A stretch of 42,874 nt of DNA from an uncultured Lachnospiraceae bacterium (lineage in GTDB: Bacteria > Bacillota > Clostridia > Lachnospirales > Lachnospiraceae), in the NCBI GenBank assembly GCA_947625755.1, contig CANQPJ010000018.1:1-42874 (forward strand). The letters run 5' to 3'. Made by a program: the position numbers and the translations under genes. Shown here piece after piece: positions 34,518 to 42,874 of the stretch. The stretch's first letter is position 1. Every line of letters begins with the position of its first letter. The notes under the pieces are model-generated. The model worked only from the letters and a program-made list of their open reading frames with translations, was not told the DNA's origin and did not search any database.

Positions 34518-35993
34518 CTATGCAATGAGTGGTTTCAGGCTTCGAATGTATTCATGATGATTGATTTTATCTGCAAGAACAACTGTAATCAGTTGTGTTA
34601 TGCCTGCTAGAATTAAATCGGCATGCAGAGTCTTTTCGTTTTGAGTCCTTCGCCCTGCTAGACAGAGATTATCTTTGATATGATTGATATCTCTTTCGAC
34701 TGCGGTTCTTATTTTGTAAGTATTATCCCATTCCTCAGTTCCACGAATGGCACCGGGATAAGCTCGAAGGTTTTTTTCGGGATAAATATAAACCATACGA
34801 CCGCATTTTGAAGTGGTGCAGGGATTTTCACAAAAGCAATGTCTGTGAGCTTTTTGGGTGGATTTAACATAAACCCATTTCATTTTTGGACAGACAAACT
34901 TAAAAGTTGGCAAACCGCTTCTTAAGTTTGATTTACTACCTTCCGGTTTCATTGGAAGGGTAGGGTCATGAGGGCAACAAGGTATTCCATCTTCATTAAT
35001 GGTGTAATTCTGGTTTTCAAGACCAGACCTTGCATTTAGAGGAATATATGCTTTCTGGAAATGTCGGTCTGTGCCAAATGTATCACCAGTAAGAAGGTTT
35101 TTGTAGAGTTCAACCGTATCAAATGCAGCATCGCCCAGAAAGGTTTTAGGATTGATTAATGGATGTTTCAAAAAGAAATCTTTCAGTGTTGGAATTAGAA
35201 GTTTTGAATCATGAACACTTTTATCCTCGTCTGGTGAGCTGGATTTTTTCTCAACAATGATATCAGGATGAGCAGTCATAAAGTCTTTGTTGTAAAAAGA
35301 AATATGACGGATGATACCAAGTCCATTGGTTACAACACCAAACTTAAAGACATAACAAAAGTGACCATTTATATATAATTGTTTGATTTCAGGATTAGCA
35401 GATGCATGAGAAGGCATAGAACCATAAGCTGCCTTATAGGGATCATAAGATTTATCAAATCCTTGAGTCTTTGCGTATGCTTTCAGTTGTTTGATGATTC
35501 TGTTAGCATACTTTGGGTTGTTTTCCGTAACAAATGCTTCAATGCCAGAGGAATCGAAGATGGTCATATCTGCTTTAGCAGAATCAATGACCTGACAGAT
35601 TGGTTCGGTAAGGTCAACGAGGTTATCGAAAACGGATTGCAGGTCTTCAAGAAAGTCCTGTTTGAATCTGGTGATTTTGGAGGCATCCGGAACTTTGCTA
35701 AATCCACAGAAGTCTCTTAAGGGCTTGGAATAATGCAGAAACGTAAGCAAAAGCTGGTCTGTGGGAATAGAAAAAATACATTGAATAATCAAAGCCCAAA
35801 GTAGAGCGTGTAAAGGGTATTTTCGGGTTCTGCCCGTTGATGCATAGAAGTGATTACGAAAAGTAATCGGAATAATTTCATCAATGTCGATATGTTGTTC
35901 TAATAGAGCAAGAAACTGAGGTTTGTCTTCTTCAAAAATATTTTGGCAATCTTCAAAAATATCTGCCAAAGAAAGCTGTTTATGTGGTATCAT
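34518..35993 (-). CDS. DDE transposase
   Basis: The protein has 491 residues and is apparently intact; AGGAGTTATT lies before the ATG. The N-terminal part (about 1-120) is of the kind that precedes DDE_Tnp_1/IS1182-like catalytic domains (GRTRKYPLHALLWALIIQ; LRDFCGFSKVPDASKITRF). Acidic catalytic residues are visible in MTIFDSSGIEAF, KTFLGDAAFD and VERDINHIKDN. A Cys-rich segment (HRHCFCENPCTTSKCGR) lies late in the protein, as in relatives. It cuts and pastes the element through the terminal repeats at 34365 and 36135. Confidence 0.93.
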   Translation of the reverse strand: MIPHKQLSLADIFEDCQNIFEEDKPQFLALLEQHIDIDEIIPITFRNHFYASTGRTRKYPLHALLWALIIQCIFSIPTDQLLLTFLHYSKPLRDFCGFSKVPDASKITRFKQDFLEDLQSVFDNLVDLTEPICQVIDSAKADMTIFDSSGIEAFVTENNPKYANRIIKQLKAYAKTQGFDKSYDPYKAAYGSMPSHASANPEIKQLYINGHFCYVFKFGVVTNGLGIIRHISFYNKDFMTAHPDIIVEKKSSSPDEDKSVHDSKLLIPTLKDFFLKHPLINPKTFLGDAAFDTVELYKNLLTGDTFGTDRHFQKAYIPLNARSGLENQNYTINEDGIPCCPHDPTLPMKPEGSKSNLRSGLPTFKFVCPKMKWVYVKSTQKAHRHCFCENPCTTSKCGRMVYIYPEKNLRAYPGAIRGTEEWDNTYKIRTAVERDINHIKDNLCLAGRRTQNEKTLHADLILAGITQLITVVLADKINHHEYIRSLKPLIA

Positions 35994-36135
35994 AGTATCA
36001 GAATAACTCCTTTCTTGGGTGTGTGGTTTTTAGTTTCTGACAATTCTATTATACCATATCCAGTGAGGAGTTATTTGTTTTTTATAACAAAAAAGTGCCG
36101 TATTTATGCGGTTTGTGGCGTTTCGCAAACGCCTA

Positions 36136-36146
36136 TTTTTATTTGA
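36136..36146. repeat. Right target-site duplication of the IS
   Basis: TTTTTATTTGA. Its TTGA forms the first part of the -35 of the CotH-gene promoter. Confidence 0.85.
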
Positions 36147-36171
36147 CATAGAAAGGAAAAGAGAGTACTAT
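36143..36171 (+). promoter_or_regulatory. Promoter of the CotH surface-protein gene
   Basis: TTGACA (36143-36148), 17 bases, TACTAT (36166-36171). The IS ends 7 bases upstream of the -35, and the duplicated target preserves it. Confidence 0.75.
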
Positions 36172-36453
36172 AGAGATACTAGTATAACTATACTTGTGTT
36201 TATTATGCCTAATTGCAAGTAGAGAACGTGACTAAATCAGCAGGAAAAAGATGCAGGCAGTCCGGAAGCACACACAAAAAAGTGGCTCGCAAAAGAATTA
36301 TTTAGCGCAGAATTTGACTTTAACGAATAGTTGCACGGACAAAATTTTACATGAAAACCACTTCCACAAGTAGCGTCGAAGGCTGATATATAGGGATGAT
36401 AAGAGGCATAAACCACAAGAAAAGACATAAAAAGTCAGAAAGGAAGGAAACAA
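36172..36453 (+). promoter_or_regulatory. Long leader of the CotH gene
   Basis: About 280 untranslated bases. GTCCG (36260-36264) can pair with CGGAC (36336-36340), and AAGTGG (36280-36285) with CCACTT (36358-36363); the two pairings interleave, as in a pseudoknot. It does not match a c-di-GMP riboswitch I know. AAGGAAGG stands before the ATG at 36454. Confidence 0.4.
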
Positions 36454-39400
36454 TGAGAAAGACTAGAAAAACAATGAAAAGAATAGTCTCGGTGCTGTTG
36501 GCGATAGCGATGGTAATTACCAGCATCAGTTATACGCCAAAGATGGTAAGTGCGGCTGAACTGAAATCAGGAAACACTACCTATACAATCGGAAATGCTT
36601 CAGGAAACATTGAAGGTTTTGTGGCTCAAGGAGCATTTGAAGAAATAAGATTTGGTTTTGCATGGGCAGGTACCTCCTGCCAAGTTGAAATCAAACAGCA
36701 GGACCGACAGGTAGCAGATTTGGGCACTAAGAACAATGGAGAAAGTATTTACCTGACTGAACTGGACCCTCTGGGACTGGATAAAGGTGAATACACGATT
36801 GTTTTTACGCAGTCTGATACTGCAGTTGAAACGGTTCCATTGACAGTTTCTAAAGACGAAGTTGTAACAACTACGGCAGGAGCGGAAGAACCAATCACCA
36901 AACCTGCGAATGTCTTGGTGAGAAACTATGCAAAATATACAGGAAAATATGTATTTAAGTTTGATGAAGTAGAGGGCGCAACAGCATACAACGTATATGT
37001 AGACGAGAAGGAAGAGTCCGTGGCATCAATCAGCGGAAGTGGTGACTATATTACTGCGGATGAACTGGGAAGCGCAGAGCTTGCTCCCGGCGACCATAAG
37101 TTCTATCTGACAGCTGTTCTGACAGAGGCAGAGACAGAAAAGTCAGAGGCGATACCTTTTACATATAGTGCAGATGTTGGTGACAACACTGAAATTGCAC
37201 AGGTTTATATACAGACAGATGACCTTACCAAAGATGCAAAATCATTTGAAAAAGATCAAGGCAAATTTAATTCTGCAATTACGATTGTAGATAAAAAAGG
37301 CGGCGCAAACCCGGACATTTATGAAGACATGGCAAAGACGACCATTAAAGTAAGAGGAAACTCTACAGCGAATGCGCAGAAGAAAGCATTTAATATCAGC
37401 TTTACAGACAAAAGGAATGTGTTCGGTTTTGGAGATGCAAAAAAATGGTGTCTCCTTGCAAATGCGTTTGATAAGACAATGGTTAGAAATAAACTTGCAA
37501 TGGATTTTGCCTATGATGTATTGGGATTAACCAACACAGGCAGAAGCCAGTATATTGATCTTTATCTAAACGGTGTTTACATGGGCAACTACTTACTGAT
37601 AGAAGCAGTAGAAGCCGGTTCGACAAGAGTGGACATTCAGTCTGAAAGTGTAAATAGTAATGATATTCTGATTGAATTGGAAGGACTGGGACCTAACGGT
37701 AATGGCAAAGTTGAGGAAGGCGTAAGATACATTACCACGAATGGCGTTACAGGAGAAGGAAGTCAGGTACATTTTAATATCGGTTCACCGGAAAACGGAG
37801 ACGGAAAAGACGGTTCCGGCGTGGATGGTGAAATGACGGAAGAGGAATTAGCAGCAAAAGATAATCATGCACTGGAATTTTTAAACAAGTTTGAGCAGGA
37901 TTTGGCAAAAGATGATTACGCAGCATATTCACAATATATTGACATGAAGTCTTTTGTTGATTTCTATATTGTAAATGAACTTTTTAAGAATAAAGATTTC
38001 AGCTATAGTTCTACAAGATTTTATATTAAAGATGACAAACTTTATGCAGGACCGCTTTGGGATCTTGACCTTTCAAGCGGTAATGTAGGAGAGGAAGGTT
38101 TAGCAAAAGCAAATGAGGTACCGCTTTATTGCCAGGATATGCCTTGGTTTAAAGCGTTGATGAACAATGAAACATTTGCTAATGCAGTTGCGGAAAGATT
38201 TGAAGAAATCAAACCACAAGCTATAGCGCTCTATGAAGGTGATAGCAATAAAATAGATGCATTGATAGGTACGAATGGCGAGATTATCAAATCAGTCAAG
38301 AGAAATTATGCATCAGTAGAAGAAGGCGGCGCAGGCTGGAGTGATACAGAGCCGGATCCGTCAGACGCATACAGCAATGCAAATTCACGTAAAAACTTCG
38401 ATGAATCTGTTGCATATCTTAAAACATGGCTTGGAGAAAGAGTAGAGCATCTCACAAGATTGTGGGGTGAGGATACAGTACTTCCTGATTACAGTGAAGT
38501 ATCGGTTCCTGATGACGGTTGGACATCATTTGGTACTGATGAAAACGGTAATACATGGTATTATGCAACATCATATTATCAGGGCTCCGGACATCATTAT
38601 CTGGAAAATTATCCGGGTGAAAGAGGATATGGGGCTGATATTACAATAACAGAAAAAACAGTTGCTTTTGGATTTATTCCGGCTACAACTGCAAGCTCAT
38701 TCTGGGTTAATAAGACACATCTGCAAGATAAGTCGGAAACATTTTTCCATTCCACTGCTGCACCTGATGTAATATTCTTTGCACAGAGTCTTTTCAAACC
38801 GGGCGAGATTACTTACATTACCGTAAGAGGGCAGGATGGAGTAGATCATTTTCTGCCTATTAAGATTGAAAAGGCAAAAGCGCCGGCACATACCGCTGAT
38901 GTAACACAGGGATGGACAAAGCTTTCCGTAAAAGAAAACGCAGAGGTTCCATACGATTATTACATTAATACAGCTTTCTGGAATACATCAGGAGTTAATC
39001 AGGGAATTTCAGATATTTGTGTTCCGCATACAAAGACAAACTATCATAAAAGTGGCTGTCAATTTGAAGCGGATACAAACGCACTGGTACTTTATTTAGA
39101 AAATACGCCTGTACCAACCGCATGGATTAACGCGGACAGGTATCTGTCAGGCAGCAAAGATTATCATCAGCAGGATGATTGTTATGAGTTTAATTTAGAT
39201 TTATTTACATTAGGTACACATTATGTAACTCTTATACATCAGAATGGAAACCAGAAATATGACTTTGCTATTAAAGTTGTAGAAAAAGGTACGGATCCAA
39301 GCGAGGGTGCAAAAGAGATTGTTCCAATGACGGAGGATGAAATTGCAGCAGATCCGAAAGTAAGCGGTGAAGTTGATTGGGGAACAAAAGTGGAAGGTTC

Positions 39401-42400
39401 GGATATTTATGTATATGATCCGGATTCTGTTCGTGCTTCCGGTTCTTATGATGCAGGAATGGGAACCATAAGATGTACTTTAAGCGACAGTGTCATCAAA
39501 GGTAATCTCACAAAAGTCGTAATTGATGATGTGGATATTACGGAAGTAGGCGGAACCATTACAGGGGCAAGCAGAGAATTCCATTTGAATGCTGCACTTT
39601 TGAGTAAAGAAGGAATTTATAAGATAACAGTTACTGATGATTCCGGAAATACCGGTACCTTCTATTATAAGAGTGAAAAGTCAATCGTATATGCAATCTC
39701 CAGTGTAGCTGCTACGGAAGTAACTGCCGAGAGCGCTGTCATCAGTTGGATTCCATCAGAAGATTTGGCAGCATCTGAATGTACATACACAGTGATAATC
39801 GATGGTACTACCGTAACAGAGAATTCACTGACAACACCAAGCTACACATGGACACCGGAAGGAGGCTTGAAAGAGAAAGAAGAGCACACAGTTATCATCA
39901 AAGCGTTTAAAGATGGTGACCAGCTTGCTTCTACGGAAGAAGAGCCTTACAAATTCAAATATTCAAATGAGCCGACAGATGTTGACCTGGAAGTTAAGGA
40001 CGTAGATGTAAAATACGATCCGGAGCCGGGCAGTCAGGCTACAATTAAATTTAGTATTCATAATAACGGTAAGACGATTGATAATTTTAATGAAGCTAAT
40101 ATCGTATTAAAATTTTATGAAAAGCTTACATGGGATGATATTGATTCAGTAACCAATTGGTTCGAGGGTGATGGATGGCAGTTTGCTAACAACAGTACAG
40201 TTGAAGGATTAGCCGAAGATGGCAGTTTCCCATATGACAAGGATATTACAATTACATATAACAGAGCAACAACGACAAAATTCTATGAAGCAGAAGCAAT
40301 CCGGTTTGGTATTTCATGGGAAGGATTTATTGCAGGTAATGATAAGAACCGTGACAACAATTACTATGTCTGGTATGCAGTACAACCTGTACCAAATCCT
40401 GAAAATGTAACGCTCACTTCAAAGAATAATAACAAATCTCTGGAAGTAAAATGGGAGGAACCGGCGGATGCTGATACAAATGGACCATACAAGTATAATG
40501 TTTACTTAAATGGCAGTGAATCTCCGGCAAATGACGCTCCTATTGAGGGAACCACATATACAATTACCCAGGATAATGCATTTGAAGGAACACAGAACGT
40601 TACAGTAAAGACTGTCAAAGATGAAGACGGAGATCAGGTAGAATCCAAGGGTACAACTGCAAGTATCTTTGTATACAGTGTTGATGAAGGAAAATGGCAT
40701 GCCTGGGATAATGGTACCGGATCCGGTGATAACATGGATGATGAAACCGGTGCGCATTGCAAAGACGTATATGGCAATATATGGTACTACTATAACGGAT
40801 ATGGTACAGAACTGAACCCTGAAGAAAGTGATTTTACCAGTGATTTAGGTAAGAGAAGCGATCAATGGGCAGGACTTCATAACAACAGTGACAGAATGGA
40901 CGTACCTTCTGTAGAGCTGCTGTTTAAAACATGGAGAGCATGGAATAAGGTTACAATTAACGGAACAACTTATACTGCAGACAATAAAGAAGCAATTGTT
41001 GGTTTGAATGGCAATGAACGTTTGAATATTGCACAGAGTCTGTTCAAGCTGGGAGCGGGAGAAAAGAGTAAGGTATTTGAAATAACTGTCAGTGACGGCA
41101 GTCAGGATGTGTTTATACTTATCAAAGTTGCCGCACCGAGTGATATTCCTCCGGTTGAAAGTTTAAGAGCGATAGCATCAGATACAGGAAAAGATATTAC
41201 AGTCGGCTGGAACAGATATGATAATGAAAATCCTGGAGATTACACATATGAGATTTCCGTGGATGGAACAGTAAAAGTAACGACACAGGCGGAAACAAAC
41301 GAAAGAGGAAACAGAATGCTGGTTAATCTGACTGATGTGGAAGAAGGCAGACATCTGATAGAAGTCAGAAGAGGACAGGACAGTGATTATTCCTCTAAAG
41401 TAAGTACATATCTGGTTGTATATGATGAAAGTACACTGGAATGGAGTCAGTGGGCGGATAACAGAACACAGGATGTTGATAATGATACATGGTGGTATGC
41501 AAAGAACTTCCTGCAGGGAAATCATCTTCTCTTGGATGAAAACTATGGACCACAGATTACGACAGACGGTAAATATTTCAGGTTTGTTCTCAAAAAAGAC
41601 GGTTTAACGGGCGGTCCTTCTCTGGATCCTGCAACAGAAGTCACCGTAGATGGAACGACTTATGAGATTGGAACAGAAGCAGGAGACGAGGTACTTGCTT
41701 ACCGTGATGGAGACCAGATTTATTTGAGTCACAAACTCTTCCCGGTAGATGATGAGACAACGAGAGAGAGAATCTTCCCGATTACTGTAACAGGTTCCAT
41801 GGGTGCTGACCATGCAGTCGAGACATTCCTTGTAAAATTAGTAAACGAGGATTACTCCAGTCCGAATGTCAGCTTGAAATATGTTGATAAAGAAGGAAAC
41901 GAGACACAGGAGAAGGACGGTCATGTAGTATTCACATGGAAAGACCCTGAAGACGTTGCAGAATACGGTTATAAACTTCACTACTATGATTACACAGACC
42001 CTTATGACCCGAACAATCCGGAGGGTAATAAGGAAACTGTTAAGTGGATAAGAAATGGCGATTATAAAGTCAATGAAGATGGAAGCATGTCCTATCATCT
42101 GACAGAGAATGGAGTGAACCTGCGAAGCAATACAGAAATCCGTGTTGTTCCGGTTATCTCAAATAGCGGTGTCGAAGCAAGAGACGATTTAGGTATGGCA
42201 GTAGGTCAGGCAGAGCTTACATTCTACGGAGAGCCAACCACAAAAACAGGCGCATATGTTAGTGATACAGAAAAATCAACGATAGTATTTACAGTTATCA
42301 ACGTAGGTACTGCCGCAGTTGATACAAAAGCAATGTATCAGCAGGAACATCCGGCAGAAAAGCATATATTAGAAATCCAGATAACAGAATATACGAATGG

Positions 42401-42874
42401 AGACAGAGAAGAACTTACACCTGGAACGCCTGACCATGCAAATCCATTTATGTTCAGGTACAATTTTGAAGATGACAGTTTCCTTCCGGGTGAGACAATC
42501 GAGGCAACACATGACCATCTGTTCAAGGATAGAAATACATATTACTTTACAGCAGAGATTGACCCGAATAATTATATTTATGAGACCAATCAGGATAATG
42601 AGGGCTTAAACGGTAACAGCCAGAACTTTGAGCTTGCTGCAAGATACCGTGGAAACCTCAAGATAGAGTGGGACGAAGAGAGCAACTCCTATGTTGCATA
42701 CTTCCAGCCGGATGTTTCCCAGTGGAGTGCAGGTACTTCGGGCATGGGAGAAGGAGTTTCAGCTTTCGAGTTTAGTTACTATGATCATGGCGAATTGAAG
42801 ACATGCAGGATTAGTAACAGTGGAATTACTCCATTAGAAGGACATGAGTGGGGAGACCACGTATATAAAGTTAC
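36454..42874 (+). pseudogene. Giant secreted CotH-kinase-domain protein, frameshifted at the signal peptide and cut by the window end
   Basis: From ATG 36454 the frame reads MRKTRKTMK and hits a stop at 36484; adding one A in the A-run near 36478 restores MKRIVSVLLAIAMVITSISY, a normal signal peptide with AxA-like cleavage after VSA. From 36540 the other frame is open without a stop to the window end, about 2140 residues. Modules: a beta-rich start (35-240); a CotH kinase domain (about 245-670) with IKVRGNSTA, WCLLANAFDKTMVRNKLA, DLYLNGVYMGNYLLIEAVE and the metal-site-like PLWDLDLSSGN; then repeated modules with WYY and AQSLFK (about 690-805, 1415-1550, 1660-1795), Fn3-like domains in between, and a CARDB-like domain near the end (about 1930-2060). 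It is likely exported, with surface binding or protein/sugar phosphorylation roles; the true end is not visible. Confidence 0.85.

Larger units (their letters stand above)
34365..36135 (-). mobile_element. Complete insertion sequence with a DDE transposase
   Basis: Ends TAGGTAATTGCGAAACTCAC (left) and TAGGCGTTTGCGAAACGCCA (right, complement) share TAGG and TTGCGAAAC. The bordering 11 bases TTTTTATTTGA occur on both sides (34354-34364 and 36136-36146), a clear target duplication. Size is 1771 bp. The single transposase reads on the minus strand. An 11-bp duplication fits the IS4/IS231-type range; family is not fixed. Both ends can also fold into hairpins. Confidence 0.9.

Noticed and set aside
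36172-36453. c-di-GMP riboswitch before the CotH gene
   Set aside because: Some GC-rich pieces resemble it, but the conserved core segments of class I or II are missing.
38467-42609. Short open frames on both strands inside the CotH gene
   Set aside because: Shadows of the long frame, which stays open to the window end.

Overview
The window looks like chromosome from a low-GC Gram-positive gut anaerobe of the Lachnospiraceae type. The grounds are AT-rich genes with AGGAGG-type ribosome sites, a lipoprotein-anchored sugar ABC system without its own ATPase, a Tn916-type integrase with several excisionase-like genes, DUF6462 and YesL proteins, and large secreted GLUG and CotH proteins. Genus or species cannot be fixed from the sequence alone. 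No rRNA, tRNA or CRISPR array was seen.

Layout. (1) 1-3100: the right end of an integrative element, with four tandem excisionase-like genes, a tyrosine integrase and a small DUF6462 protein. (2) 3139-5641: a LysR regulator divergent from a small helical protein and an alpha/beta hydrolase. (3) 5706-18709: a maltodextrin/glycogen-breakdown cluster. It holds a GH13 alpha-glucosidase, two AraC regulators tail to tail, glycogen/maltodextrin phosphorylase, malE-malF-malG, malQ, a LacI-type regulator and a YesL protein. Two copies of a GAAACGTTTC-type operator bracket the malE promoter, and the LacI protein is their likely ligand-responsive repressor. (4) 18752-20200: an enolase gene with a structured leader and a one-base frameshift. 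(5) 20201-26900: accessory patchwork. It contains an IS remnant, an archaeal-type ATPase/nuclease, a 97-bp copy of part of the LysR gene, a GC-rich nucleobase permease, an AlkZ-like protein and an HTH-nucleotidyltransferase pair. (6) 26991-27698: about ten tandem 74-bp units, each carrying an inverted repeat, between two convergent genes. (7) 27861-31281: a 988-residue secreted GLUG/Ig/Fn3 surface protein preceded by a cobalamin riboswitch. (8) 31336-34229: an ImmA/IrrE protease with a 2-TM partner, four 21-bp-phased repeats and a Fic protein. (9) 34354-36146: a complete IS with imperfect terminal repeats and an 11-bp target duplication. (10) 36147-42874: a very large CotH-kinase-domain secreted protein that runs off the window and has a one-base frameshift at its signal peptide.

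How the genes work together. The mal cluster would bind maltodextrins (MalE), import them (MalFG with an ATPase encoded elsewhere), rearrange them (MalQ), phosphorolyse them (GlgP) and hydrolyse short branched ones (GH13), giving glucose-1-phosphate and glucose for glycolysis. The most unusual signals are the cobalamin riboswitch placed in front of a surface protein of unknown function, the 74-bp repeat array, the ImmA/2-TM/Fic stretch with phased repeats, and the HTH-nucleotidyltransferase pair.
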